This document shows, piece by piece, positions 22,419 to 34,670 of a stretch of 64,000 nt of DNA. The position numbers and the translations under genes are program-made. Within the stretch, counting starts at the first letter, position 1. Each line of letters begins with the position of its first letter. The notes beneath the pieces were generated by a model that was not told where the DNA came from, ran no database searches, and saw only the letters and a list, made by a program, of their open reading frames with translations. This DNA comes from Condylostoma magnum (Eukaryota > Ciliophora > Heterotrichea > Heterotrichida > Condylostomatidae). Location: positions 2,825 to 66,824 of the forward strand of contig CAKKTI010000080.1 of NCBI GenBank assembly GCA_920105805.1. The letters are read 5' to 3'.

Positions 22419-23291
22419 CTACCTAAATCCAATAACCTGTCTCATGAAATCCACGAAATGCATGGTAAGTAGAATATTGAAGAAAGCTCTAAACGTGTAA
22501 GTAGAGAACCCAGCGTAAGTATTGAAGATCCTCTCTCTATATAGCGTCTTAATCACTGCATCCTTGAAACTCCTATACTCATTTCCCGTCTAATACTGCA
22601 ACTTAGTTTTGATATTATCAAACGGCATAGCCATACCATTCGCCACAACAGCAGCAGCAAACGCTGAGAATGGCTGCACAAGATAAGTATTTCCCCAAAT
22701 TCTAGCCAAAAACTCCCTTTATTAGTCAAAGTACGCCAAAGCTCCAATATTAAAGGCAGCACTTCTCAGCATATTTGGCACAACTCCAAGCATTAGCCCT
22801 TTAAACCCTTCTTTATTCAGAATCTTTCCCATTCCATCCCCGAGACCACTATACCCTCTTTGCTGCTCCTTGGGAAGCAAGTAGTCTCCTTGAATCCTAG
22901 TCAAAACAGTATCGAAAGGATTAGATATCAAGGTTCCAACCGCCCCTGCGAATGCAGCATACCAAACCTTCCTTCTCATGGGAGTTGAGCTATAGCGATC
23001 ATTCTAGGCGTCCTTCGCTGTTAACCCGGCGTAAATATTAAGGCGTATGAGATTGTAGGAGCAGTATTTAGCCAGTGCTGCGTCCATTCCTCTGTACATA
23101 CCGGAAAAGCCGAGTTGGGAAACTGCGGATCTGGAGACGACCCAGGGCTGTATTTCTGAGTTATGCTTGTTGAAAGAAAAGATTTGCTAGGTTACTTTAG
23201 TAAAGTCAAAGGGAAGTAGAACTGCTGTAGTGAAAGATGTCGCAAGTAAGGCTGTAGCTTGCTCTTTTGAGCTGGGTTGGTAACGAGACAT
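22419..23291 (-). CDS. Mitochondrial carrier (SLC25, oxoglutarate/malate-like)
   Basis: A 290-residue carrier with the three-fold repeat of the SLC25 family. The three signature segments are LPFDFTKVTQQI, NPFDTVLTRIQGD and MPFDNIKTKLQYQ, each ending a hydrophobic helix, with matching glycine-rich second halves (GFSGMYRGMDAALAKY, EGFKGLMLGVVPNMLRSAAF). Overall spacing and the LPFD/NPFD/MPFD set are closest to the oxoglutarate/dicarboxylate group, but the substrate is an inference. It acts in the mitochondrial inner membrane, or in a mitochondrion-derived organelle. It ends TAG TAG TAA, and the next ATG follows the first TAG by 8 bp. Confidence 0.9.
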
Positions 23292-23389
23292 ATTTTTTTA
23301 GAAATTTTAGTATCGAGTAAGATAGCTTGGTTAATATACTAAGAATAAGGGGCTTGCTCCTCGTTGCTGTTATCGGGATTATTACTACT

Positions 23390-23935
23390 TTAGTCTTCTG
23401 AGCCCTCGTAATTCATAATCTGCGGACCAATCAGGTAGAATTTCTCTTCTTCTGTAAGTTTTCCTAAGGTTCTATGCAGTTTTATAATGTATACTATGAC
23501 TAAAATTTCTAGTAGAACAATCACAGATTGTACAGCGATATATGCATCATCTGAGGTGATGGATATTAGGGCTACTCTTACTATTATTATTGCTATGAGG
23601 TATATTAAGTACATTAAGATTAGTTTTCGACTATAAGTCTTGGCTCCAAAGTAGCCTAGTAATGGTAGCACAATAACGGCTATCATATAATAAGCGCCTA
23701 TTAATATGAAGGCTAGGCAAAAGAAACAGTCTATTAAAGCTGCTCATTTTACTACCTTTGCGTTAGAAATTGCGTTTTATGCATCTTAACTTGGGAGATT
23801 CGAAGGTAGAACAACAGCCCCTGGATTTGCTATTTCCTAATCTTATACAGGCTGTCCTACTACGTAATTAGCTTACTCGTCTTCAGAGAGGCTTAGAGAT
23901 TGGTTAGGAACTTGCTTATACTATTGTGAAGACAT
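23390..23935 (-). CDS. Small four-helix membrane protein of unknown function
   Basis: A 181-residue protein. The first ~80 residues are polar and Q/S-rich (SQQYKQVPNQSLSLSEDEQ) and likely cytosolic. Four hydrophobic helices follow: ALIDCFFCLAFILIGAYYM, IVLPLLGYFGA, LILMYLIYLIAIIIVRVALI and SVIVLLEILVIVYIIKL. The tail is acidic (TEEEKFYLIGPQIMNYEGSED). I do not recognise a family with confidence. It is followed by the mitochondrial carrier gene 98 bp away. Stop TAA at 23390. Confidence 0.75.
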
Positions 23936-24266
23936 ATTAAATTGTTAATAATTTTTCAGAAAAACTAATTATAAGGTAAATTCGGCATCAAGATCGCATG
24001 AAAACCGATGATTTATTATAGTAGTTGAGAGATCTTAATTATAATTTATATGCAATTCGTTGGTTGGGGAAAATTATTATAGCTTATAGGCGTTACATAA
24101 TGCTTTATTTTAAGTAAGCGTTAATTTATTAAAAATGGTTTTATTATTTAATTGTTTAGATAAAGGATTTGCATACTAACAGAATTCTACAAAAGTAGAT
24201 TTGATGTATTCCTTATAATCACACTGCTTATTCGAATACAATTAAACAACTTAAACACTTAAATTA
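23936..24266. other. 331 bp AT-rich spacer, nothing recognised
   Basis: Between the zinc-finger stop and the start of the four-helix membrane protein. No frame on either strand gives convincing protein sequence, and no RNA gene was recognised. It presumably holds the promoter of the membrane protein gene. Confidence 0.5.
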
Positions 24267-24740
<474 letters not shown>

Positions 24741-24935
24741 AATTTATTTGCAGAAGGACAAAGTTCTCCGTTCTCTTTTCCTATAACTTACAATCCATAA
24801 TGCTAGGTAAAATTTGAATGTTTTCTCATCTAAGTCAGAATAAGGCTTAACATACTTATAAACCAAAAACTGTCTCATGATAATAAGAGACTCTTTAATA
24901 AAACTACACCATTATAAATATTTAACAATTATTAC

Positions 24936-25862
24936 CTATCACATGATTTTTATCATTGCAACTCTTTCATACTCCTTCGAACTATATTTACTATACAGTG
25001 CACCTTGATTCTCTCTCTGCTACTGAATCTAAAACTGAATTAACATTTCCTTAGCACACTACTTCAAATCTGGCTCACTAATTTTAGTCTACAGTATCAA
25101 CACACTACTCCACGCCGGCTCCACCTGCATTAGCTTCAACGTGATATACACAGCAGCAGATGCCAGCATAGATGGCTTGTACTTAATAAAATCGTACTCA
25201 ACTAAAGCCAGCTCTATACAATATCTACTGAGTGCAAATTTTACTGAATCAAACTGAGCCAATTTAGCATATCTTTGCAAAAACCTTCACGAAGTAGGAA
25301 CAGACAACCTAAAATTCAGTGTAACTAAAATATCCCCTTCCATTCTAAGCACTTAAGACATAGTATACGCCTTGTCAGTTATGAAAATGAAGTCTTTTAC
25401 CTCAGGGGGATAAATCTCCTCATACTTACTCGCCAGTAGCATTGCAGTTATGCCTACTAACTATAATTCCTTGCGCTAGACCCCTACTCTCTCTAAAAAC
25501 CTGTCAATTATACTGACAGTAAGGAACAGGGTTTCAGGGAGCAGCTTGAATTTTAAATGCACACTGGTGAGTCAGTCAATTAGAACTGAGCGCATTCTGT
25601 GGCTTATGTCTTGCTAGGACTCCATGTAATCTTAGTTGATTTAGAACTAAGGCTCGAGGTCTTGTAAGTAGTCGTGAATATCTTTAGCGTAGTATCCAAG
25701 ACTGAGGATATCCCTTCCATCTTGTTGATCTATGTCTTCTATCATGCGATTGCGGTTTGGAGAGAGGACGGCGAAAGCTGGCCGAGAAGGAGGATTTTGA
25801 GTTAAAAGGTCTTTTTGAGAACCTGGAGGAATGTTTTCTTAATGCTCTAAGTTTTGGTGCAT
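24936..25862 (-). CDS. B-type mitotic cyclin
   Basis: A 308-residue cyclin that would activate a CDK at mitosis. The cyclin-box hallmark MRSVLIDWLTSVH is near residue 100; its W is TGA (25572-25574), a universally conserved tryptophan. The N- and C-terminal cyclin folds follow ([33 protein letters not shown]). The N-terminus has [10 protein letters not shown], which resembles a destruction box with F in place of the usual L. The last codons are ATG TGA TAG; I take TAG as the stop and TGA as W, but TGA as the terminator is possible. It is divergent from the SmB gene across 245 bp. Confidence 0.93.
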
Positions 25863-26107
25863 TTTAAATTACTATAATTAACGATTTATCTAAGATGGGG
25901 TATTAGCAAGGGTTGGGGAAGAAGAATTAATAAGGGTTAGAGTTGAGGGGTTATTAGTTAGTGTGGCTGTATGTGAAAGATTATTAACTTTGTATAAATT
26001 ATATTATAGTTCATTATCTCAAAAACTTAGTATACTAATTTGAAGTAATCTCCATACGCATAAATCTCAGCTCTGGTCGAATCATTACCCAACAAAAATT
26101 AATCAAA

Positions 26108-26554
26108 ATGTCGAGGAAAGGAGGAAAAATGATGCAATGAATAAACTACAGAGTACGAGTAACAATCTCAGATGACAGACAAATGGTAGGTAACTTCCTA
26201 GCCTTCGATAAGCATATGAACGTCGTTTTGGCAGATACTGAAGAATTCCGGCGTATCAAGCCAAAACGTGCAGGGGAGATTGAAAAAGAGTAGAAAAGAG
26301 TTCTGGGTATGGTTATTTTGAGAGGAGAGAGCATAATAAGCGTAACAGCAGAGGCTCCCCCTCCACCTTCCTCTAGAAAGCCAGGAGAAGGCTTAATCGT
26401 GAACAGAGCAGTAGAAACATAAAGAAAACTAACAGCGAATCTTCCAGTTCCTACACAGGCACCTCCGGGAGTATCTGGGTTATCTAATATAAGAGCTCCA
26501 CCCCCTCCCAGCTCAACTGCGCCGATTCCAAGGGAAAATTAGCTTGATAAATAA
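26108..26554 (+). CDS. SNRPB: Spliceosomal core protein SmB
   Basis: A 148-residue Sm protein. Sm1 and Sm2 motifs are clear (YRVRVTISDDRQMVGNFLAF, then KRVLGMVILRGESIIS), with DKHMNVVLADTEEF and RIKPK in between as in SmB/B'. The proline-rich tail (APPPPSS repeated twice) is shorter than in animals. It is part of the ring on U1, U2, U4 and U5 snRNAs, so the organism does splice even though no intron was needed in this window. TAA at 26552 is the likely stop, one base before the ATG of the dymeclin gene; TAG at 26540 is the alternative and would leave 13 bp. Confidence 0.95.
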
Positions 26555-26555
26555 A

Positions 26556-28619
26556 ATGGGAAATCAAATTTCTGGGTTCCAAGGACTTTTAAAGGAAAAT
26601 TATAGCAGCTATGAAATTGGAGGACAGTAATTGGATATAAAGGACTCATAGATGTATAAGTAGAAGGAAGTGCAGGAGTTGTGTTAGATGTTTTATGATA
26701 ATCCTCAGAAAATACAGGAAGCTTTGAGAGAGGTGATTGAAAGATGGGATCAGCCTGGACATTTAGCTATGAATGTTGTTAAGGGATTCTGTATTTTTAT
26801 GGATTGGGTTTATGCTAATAATGTTGCTATTGATTTTTTGTATAAAGGAGAGAGTGAGTAGGAGGAAAGTCAATCTGATTTAGTGTTTAGAAGACTAGTA
26901 CCTATTATTTTTCACTTTTAATAAGAAATTAGAACAGTTTATATAAGCATTCCCTAGTCTGAAGAGTTTAATTCCTAGTAAGAGTATTAAAAGGTAGTTG
27001 AGGACCTATTAGATGGTTTTCCTTTATTAAAAGAAACAGTTTAGGAAAGTGAGTAATAAATTGTTCTTTTGAATTCTACTGGAGACTAAATTGATTTAAA
27101 TGCTATTATTAAATGATACAGCACTGGATAGCAATAAACTCTTGTTGATCCCTTTCATTAAGAGTAAAGGCAATACAGTATATTGGAAGTGTGGGTTGAG
27201 GTAACTTAATTCAGTGCAAAATCAGTTGTTACTTAATTTCTAGGAAGACTTTTAGAGAAATTACAAGATATTCTGGATACTTAAGGTTAGTATGAGAGAA
27301 AAAGTATTTGCTTACAGGTAGTATAAAAGTTATTAGCATCTCATTTATGAAAATATAGAGAAGATGACTAATCTTACTAGGATTTTTAACCTTCACCTGC
27401 TATATAAGTACTTTAAAAGTTCCAAGGAGCTTAAGAAATAGTAGAAAAGTTACTGAAAAGTTTTCTTGAAAATTACATAGAAGACTAATAAAACACTGGC
27501 TGGATAAGCTCATGGTGGAATAGTAAATAAATCGCTGAGTTGTAAGAATAGAGAAAATTAGGGATAAGTAGTTTGAATTTACTAACCTTATTACTAAATT
27601 ACAGAGCTCTTAGCTTGAAATATGAGTTAAGTAATATCAATATGATGTGGAGCTAAGTTTTTAATAAACTAGGGGGAAATATAGGAAATATTAATGTACT
27701 ATTTGTCACTTTGAACTTAATATAGTAGAATGAAAACTTTTTAGACTATATTTTTGCAACTGCAGAACCTGAAATACTTTTATTACCAATCACTAAGTTT
27801 TTATTCGAGTAAGATATACAGACTAACTAGGACCATATTAATTTAATACTAATTATAATATTAAAGCTGTCCAAAGATTATCTTTTTATGCGATTTTTGT
27901 GTGAAGAAATCATAATCCAAGATATAGATTGAATTCCTAGTTATTAAAAGCAAAATATTCCTCTAGGATCGTTAATTTTTCTAAGCCTGTTAAAACTATA
28001 CAAAGAAAATGTAACAAAACTGAAGGATTTATATCTACATAATCTAATAACAGTATGCAAGTTCAATATTGCAGAATAGATCATAAGCATGCATGAAATC
28101 ACAGCTATTTAATGGATTTAGATCATAAAAGCTTTGTTTTTAAAAGTAACCAAAACCAGTATTGAAGATCAAATCGGGTAAAATAATCCTAAAAAATTAC
28201 TATAAATTGAATTAGAGATTCTTTTCAAAACATTTAGAGCTACTTTCGGAAATTCTTAAGGATTGATATCAGTGATTATACAAAACTAAGAAATCTTTGA
28301 CTAGATATCAAAAACAGAATTAAACAACTCCAATATTGAACTTATATTGCAATTTATTCAATACATGCTAGAAAATTTAGACCCTGATGATCAACATTCA
28401 TCAATTAAAAAATATTCTAAAAGATTTACATTTGCTGAAAAAACAGAAACAAATGAATTTAAAGCAATTTTAGGGTTTGAGCTTGATGAAAATAAATTAG
28501 ATTGGGAGGAGTATTCAATACCTTTAGTATGGAGAGAGATAAAATAATCAGAGAATGTTCTGCCTGAAGAAAATTTAGCAATGAAGCTTAGTTAGTTATC
28601 ATATCTTTGACAATTTTAA
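26556..28619 (+). CDS. DYM: Dymeclin
   Basis: A 687-residue Golgi-associated protein; human dymeclin has 669. The N-terminus MGNQISGF fits N-myristoylation, a known dymeclin feature. The second half aligns with the family: ILLLPITKFLF, HINLILIIILKLSKDYLFM, IPLGSLIFLSLLKLYKENVT and KLKDLYLHNLITVCKFN. The end has the family's YSIPLVW near-C-terminal motif. It acts in Golgi organisation and trafficking. TAA at 28617 is taken as the stop, with TGA three codons earlier read as W. The start lies one base after the SmB stop. Confidence 0.9.
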
Positions 28620-28748
28620 TTAGAATATTAAATAAATACTTATAAATTAGTACTTGATCAGATTTTAAGTTAAGTTGTATATCTAGTAATAACCCCCCAA
28701 CTAATTAAATGTATCGAATACAATCAACTTAAAATCATTTCGATAAAT

Positions 28749-29624
28749 ATGTCCCAAAAATAAGAAACATTCCTAACCCCCCCAGCTAAATTATAAACGC
28801 TATGCAGTAGTTGCCTTTCAACAGGTGACAAATCCCGACTATAATAAATTCAATCTGATTGCTCATTCGATTATAGTCAGGATCCTTCAATATCTTAATA
28901 ATTTTACACATCTGATTGAGATTCGATACTTAAACTAAAGCACGATATCTCTAGCACTAATCAATAACTTCTTAAACTGGATTAGCAGGAGAACTTTGAT
29001 AGTATTTAAGATGTAATCGATTCCTTACAACTAATCATTCAACAAAAGCAAGAGATTATTGATAAAAACACATAAGAGAAAGCATAGCTCTAAAAGTAGC
29101 TTGAAAAGGTGGTAAAAGAGAAAGATAAATTAGCATCAACAAATAAAAGCTTATATACTCAATTAAAATAGTCAGTTGACCAGTGCTATAAATTAACTGT
29201 AATTAATAATCAGAATGAAGTTAAAAATCTGAAGAGGCGATATGATGAATCAAATTGCTATGAAGAGGTGTATAGAAAAGGAGCATAATTTGTTAAGTTA
29301 ATCAGCAATAATACTTAATAAAAAGCAATGCTAAGGTAAGAAATCGCCTTAAAAAAGTTTTTACTACGATTGAAAGAGCATAAGTTTGGAAATATTTTAG
29401 GTCATATGATAGATTTTACCACAAAATTACTATAAGCTGATGCAAAAAAACACTTACTCTAAATTGAAAACATTCAAATTTTTGAGTAAAAGCCGTAATG
29501 CTACTAAAACTGTGAGTCAATAGAAACAACAGATAGCTGACTTCAGAACTTCCAAACCCAATGTGAAAGAATATACAAAATTAATCAAAAATTCAACGAG
29601 GCAATCACTGAGGATAAAATGTAA
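28749..29624 (+). CDS. Coiled-coil protein of unknown function
   Basis: A 291-residue protein. The first ~75 residues are S/T/Q-rich and probably disordered. A long coiled coil runs from about residue 80 to 185 (DVIDSLQLIIQQKQEIIDK, LEKVVKEKDKLAST), followed by a second helical segment (QEIALKKFLLRLKEHKFGN) and a Cys-containing tail. The repeated phrase EKVVKEKDKLAST resembles LMNVVKEKDEL in the minus-strand coiled-coil gene at 30216, so the two may be distant relatives. It ends TAA TAA, 8 bp from the convergent methyltransferase stop. Confidence 0.65.
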
Positions 29625-29632
29625 TAAGTTTA

Positions 29633-30193
29633 TTAATCATCATCTGGAATTTCTTCATTTTTCTCTGAGAGTCTATAAGGTGTATAGTTAGTAAAAGTGT
29701 TATATTAGTAAATCAAGTGAGGTATGGAGGGTTTGAAAGGAGTCATTTCTAGTTAAAGTAATTCTCTAAGCATTTCCTAGTTTTCTGGTATTGATGTTCC
29801 TATAATTTTTCCATTAGCTTTTAGTACCAACTTAGCTGTTTCTGCATACTTTGCCCAAACCTCTCTTGTGATAAATGGAGGGTCTATTACCGCCAAGTCG
29901 AAATAATTAATATACTCATCTGGAATATTAGTAGGTTAATTGAAATCGTATAAAACAAAATTCGCATCACGGGCAAAGGCTGGGTCAATGTCAAAAATTA
30001 CAGAGGTAAATTTGAGATCTGGAGGTAGTATTGAAAATAGACTTGGAGTTGAAATACATGCTATCTTTATACTCTAATTCTCTGATACTTGTTCTATTTC
30101 CTGAAGAAAACTAGTAATTGTACCCTTGCTGTACCAGTATTGGTTGAATTCTTCCTTTTCAGGGTATCTAAGCTCAAAATTTAAAGTACTCAT
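29633..30193 (-). CDS. EEF1AKMT1: EEF1AKMT1-type lysine methyltransferase
   Basis: A 186-residue methyltransferase of the N6AMT2/EEF1AKMT1 family (human 214 residues), which methylates a lysine of elongation factor eEF1A. Key blocks are FNQYWYSKGTI near the start, IACISTPSLFSIL, FDIDPAFARDANFVLYDF and the catalytic motif DLAVIDPPFITREVW (DPPF). The end is short, DDD then TAA TAA. It is cytosolic, with no targeting signal. It lies 8 bp tail-to-tail from a coiled-coil gene and 22 bp after the TGA that appears to end the upstream same-strand gene. Confidence 0.92.
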
Positions 30194-30215
30194 TTTTATA
30201 TAGGATTTTAAAATA

Positions 30216-31286
30216 TCAAACTAATCGTTGAGCAGATGCTGTCCTCAGGTTACCATACCTGAATCTTGAGTTTCTATAATCTCTATCAGTATAGCTAAAA
30301 CTGCTTCTCATAAGTCTTCTTTCTGTTTTCTCTTCCTAAGGCTGCTTTTGTGAGCTATACCTCTATGTTTTTGCAAAATGATCCGGCTTTTCATTTGGTT
30401 AGTATTTAGTGGTTCTTTAACTAGGTTATTAATAGTACTAATACGGAGGCTTGTAAAATTACCTTTAAGACTAAGAACTGTTTAGATAGGAGTTGTTTAT
30501 TTTAGAATCATTTGAATAATCTAAATAAGATGTATTGCCCTTAGTCAAATATTATAAATGTTATCTTGATGAATCGGGTCTATAATTAAAATAATTTTTT
30601 TACTCATAAGATTCGTATTTCTAAGGAGGCTAATTATTGTTTTTGAGTATTGGAGAATTTCTAAACTTTTTGTAATCATCGTCGTGAATATGTACTATAT
30701 TTTCAAGGTCTTTTGAAAACGCTACTCTATTTTTCTTAGGAGAACTATTTTAACTTCTTATTATGGAAGAAGGTCTTTACGGTGACCTTGAGGTATTCAT
30801 AAATTAGCTAAAACTTGTTGAATTCTGAGCATCAAAACTAATATTATGCAGTTACTGCTATAGTTATTTAATCTATACATCTTAGTTACTTTTCTCTCTT
30901 TCTAAGGCCTAATTCCTAGCCTTTTAACTCTCAAACTACACCTACAATTCATCTTTTTCCTTTACTACATTCATTAATTTATCAAGTAATTCTTAGTTTG
31001 CCCTTTCTAATTTTTAAATTATACTTAAATATTAAGAGACATCATTTTCCTAGGGAGTTGGCCTCCTGTCACTGGAATGGAATCTTTACTATGATGTTCC
31101 TGCGAAATTACGAGAAAAGGATCGTTGATCCTCGCTGAAAAATTATCTGGCTGTAATTTCCGGCTCTTCCTATCTCGAGCTAAAAAAATCCTTCTAACGC
31201 TACTCTATATTGTTTATATTTTTGCGAATCTCATCAAATTTCTACTTTAAATACAAAATCGAATAATTCGTTTCCCCTTTTCGCAT
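30216..31286 (-). CDS. Disordered coiled-coil protein ending in TGA
   Basis: A 356-residue protein that I do not recognise. Residues ~100-165 form a coiled coil (LERANQELLDKLMNVVKEKD, QALEREKSNQDVQIKQLQQQ). The rest is S/N/Y/Q-rich and basic (SRSPQRPSS, SSPKKNRVAFSKDL), probably disordered and phosphorylated. Many glutamines are TAA or TAG. The end is unusual: after ...TASAQRLV comes TGA, and no TAA or TAG occurs in frame before the next gene's ATG 22 bp on. Either TGA terminates here or the true end lies inside the next gene. Its ATG is 18 bp from the ATG of the divergent gene. Confidence 0.65.
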
Positions 31287-31304
31287 TTTTTATTCTAAAC
31301 AGAC

Positions 31305-33161
31305 ATGCAACTTGCAGATATTTTATAAAGGCACGGAAATTATAGTGATATTGGAACTTCCTGGTATACTAACAACACATTGTCAACTGCGAATTCTAGC
31401 TCAGTGGCCAGATATATAGAGTCACTGTCCACTAATGTTTTGTATTTGATCAGAACATTGCATTTAGAATTAACTTTGGAATAAGGAGCAGATGGCAGCA
31501 ATTTATTAATGGATAATATACAGATTTCACTGGCTAAGTTGTAAGCTAACTCATATAATGCTATTTAGTACGATAGGAATTTAGAGCATGGATTTAACAG
31601 TTAGAAAAAGATGAGAGATTTGTTTCAGTAAATTCTAATCAGAGTTTTAATGTGATATGTTGATGAAAAGATTACTGAAGATGAGTTCTCGTTTTTATAT
31701 GAGCAATGGATGCTAAACAATGATATCACAAATGTTCTTTTATGCTAAAGTTCTCAGCTTGTTAATGAAGTCTTCACCTTCTTTGTATTGATTGAGTCAC
31801 ATTTAGACACTCATGGTAATTTGATGCAAATAGTAGGTTTTATATAGCTAGAGAAAATGATGAGTGTTGTCACTTTTGCTTATAATCAATTTTTGATTCA
31901 GAAAGCAAATATTCCTTGTAGAATAGATATTGAGTGGATAAAAGAGGCTGAGAGCATTTTTTAATTATTAGACTAAGAATCAATTGGGCATTTAGATCCC
32001 GAATAAGTTTAGTTTTTAGCAATGGGACTTTTAATACCTGAAATTTAATACTATGATTCTGTATATGTAATGAGACATACTAGTAAAATTCTGAATGAAA
32101 TGAAACATTCTAATGGTCTAGTTTCACTAAGAAACTTCAAAAACTTTCTAATTACTCATAACTTCTACTCGATAAGTGATTTACGTAAGTTGAAAGATAA
32201 GCTGATGCAAATTATCAGAATATGAAGGGATGTAAGGCTATCAATTCTATCCATGGAGCACTAGGAATTATCTGATTGCACCTTCCTAGGAACTTCACAT
32301 CTAGATATTCCTTCAATATGAAATTAAGCCATTATGCTCAATCTAAGTGGGCTGATATCAAGTAAGTTTTACATAGATTGAGAAAGAATGTATAAATACT
32401 TAAAATTCCAGGCAATTTTATTAGGAAATACACCAACTGTTAATACTAAAGGAGCTTAATTCGTGGAAGGGACTTATGTTAAAGACCCTGTTTCTTTTAG
32501 CCTATATCTTTTTACTAATTATCTATAATTAGAGGGATAATTCAATACTTAAGTATCTATAAGGCAGTTTACTCCTGAGACTTTATCCCAAATTGTTAAT
32601 GATCCTAGATATAAAGTTATAAAGAAATCTGTTTAAACATATGAAAGAATAATGACAAAATCCTTAGACTGTATTATTAACCAATACAAACAATAAAATT
32701 AAATCAATGTAGATAAAAGTATTGAAACATTTAAATAGTAAAGATCTAGTTCAAATATTTCAGAAGTAAATGTGAAATTAGTTAAAAAGCCTTCATATTC
32801 AAGCAGTTTGATAGTAAATGGATAAAAGTCACCAAGAATAAAGGTAAAATCAGCCCAATAAACTTTAAATTCAACTCCGACGAGATCCCCGGTGAGATAA
32901 CCTTCAAAAATAGTTTAAAGGTAAAATAAAACTCCAACTAAAGCTCTGTAATATTCCCCGTAAATAAAGTCACGCATTACTCCAGTAATTAAAAGTACTG
33001 TTAAAAGGCCGTAAGGCTAAATTGGAAGAAATAATATGAAAAGAAGTACAACTCCTACTAGAAAGTCATCATAGTTTACTACTGGTATAATGAGATAACC
33101 GGGGAATTAATCTGGTAAAATTGTGAGTTATCGTAGTATTATAGAGAAACTTAAAAGATAA
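31305..33161 (+). CDS. Unknown 618-residue protein with basic S/T-P-rich tail
   Basis: Not recognised. Residues 1-~420 are mostly helical and look globular (ARYIESLSTNVLYLIRTLH, EDEFSFLYEQWMLNNDITNV, GLVSLRNFKNFLITHNFYS). From about residue 470 the sequence becomes basic and rich in SP and TP (QKSPRIKVKSAQQTLNSTP, TRSPVRQPSKIVQRQNKTP), a pattern of cyclin-dependent kinase sites and microtubule- or DNA-binding tails. No membrane segment is present. It starts 18 bp from the divergent gene's ATG and ends at TAA 33159. An axonemal or cytoskeletal role is only a guess. Confidence 0.7.
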
Positions 33162-33427
33162 GTGTTAATTTTTTAAATAAATCAAATATATTATTGTATT
33201 TTAGTGATAACAGGGTAATTAATTGTACAGTTGCATTTTTGGTGTAATATGCTATTATATCGTTAGAATTAATTCTATATATTATTTAATTAACAGACTA
33301 TAATAAAACATGCACTTTAGTATCTAGATAAAAATAACAATATGTAAGCTTTTAATATTATGGTAATTACATTATAGCGATTAAAATTACAGCTTCTATA
33401 TTCTATTACTCCACCATATAATCTTCT

Positions 33428-33437
33428 TATATATAAG
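33428..33437 (+). promoter_or_regulatory. TATA-like element before coiled-coil gene
   Basis: TATATATAAG, ending 14 bp before the ATG at 33452, in an otherwise featureless 290 bp AT-rich spacer. In such AT-rich DNA this can occur by chance. Confidence 0.25.
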
Positions 33438-33451
33438 TCAATCAAGTAAAA

Positions 33452-34666
33452 ATGTCACTTAACAGTAACCGAATAGCTATTGCTCCTCAAATTGATACTT
33501 TTCTAACATCACAGAACTTTAAACAACTTTCTAATATTTAAAAATTTAAAATGGATAGACTTAAATCTAAACAAACCAACCAAATTAATTAATCAGAATC
33601 ATCTCATAAGAAGAGTAAACTACAATAAAGACAGTTGATAGATATAAGTTAATGTTTAGAATCAAATAGCTCGGAACTAATGAATTCCAATGGATCAATT
33701 CTCTCTTTCGAAGATAACATAAACATAGATTAACTAGGAAATAGTATATACAAGGCAATTGAAGAAATAGATCATAAGGATTATAACCGTAACAAATCCT
33801 TTGATATCCATTGTAGTAATCATTATAATGATTGAGCTTATAAATAATTATCTAAAGAGTGCACACTATTAAGAAGCAAGCTAGACAAAAGCAAAAAGGA
33901 AAATTCACGTCTAATATACAAAATGAGATAATTAAAGCATAAAATTAGACTACAGAAAACAGATTATGGTTAAAAATTTGAAGTTTTTAATTAATAAAAG
34001 GAGAGATTATACAGAATAGAATAACAAAGCAGTCGGATGGAGTCTTAGATAAAGGAAATGCAGTATGAAAAGTAAAATATTCTTAACTCCTACTAGTTTT
34101 ACAAAGACTAATCATAACAGTAATTAAATGAAATTTCCTAGATGCTTTTATAGGAATAATAGAAAACTTAAGATTTGTCCTCATAAAATGATATTTTATA
34201 CGAAAGTAATAATCATTATCGTACTCTAATAGGAGACTTAGAGAAACAATTAGCTCAATATAAAAGCTTATCAGTGGATAAATAAGAATATGCCAATCTA
34301 TAAAATTTCACATAGAAATTAGAAAAGCAAAACATTGAATTAAAAAGACTATACAATGATCAAAGCAAGCAAATATATCTGTTGGAGCAATAATAAAACT
34401 AAATTAAAAGTGAAGCTAATGCCCTTCAGGTTTAAAATCAAAAATTATATACTTAACTAGAGTTTTCAATTGGGGACAGAGCTAGATAATTCAAAGAAAA
34501 TGCAACTAGAGTTTTAGATTCAATATCAAATACATCCTCAACTTACGAAGATAGGAGTGATGTGTACTGTGATACATTTATGCCATAACAAGAGAACATT
34601 GATCCTGCAAAGGTAATCTATAAAATGCGAGAAAAATTCAACAATATAAGGTCTTGCAATAGTTAA
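33452..34666 (+). CDS. Long coiled-coil protein of unknown function
   Basis: A 404-residue protein. A low-complexity N-terminus (KSKQTNQINQSESSHKKSK) leads into a coiled coil covering about residues 130-355 (LSKECTLLRSKLDKSKKENS, LEKQLAQYKSLSVDKQEY, KLEKQNIELKRLYNDQSKQ). It ends with a short acidic segment (ENIDPAKVIYKMREKFN). About one residue in seven is glutamine, mostly TAA or TAG. The TATATATAAG sequence 15 bp upstream of the ATG may be its TATA box. Stop TAA at 34664, 4 bp from the convergent TTLL stop. Confidence 0.75.
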
Positions 34667-34670
34667 AGTT

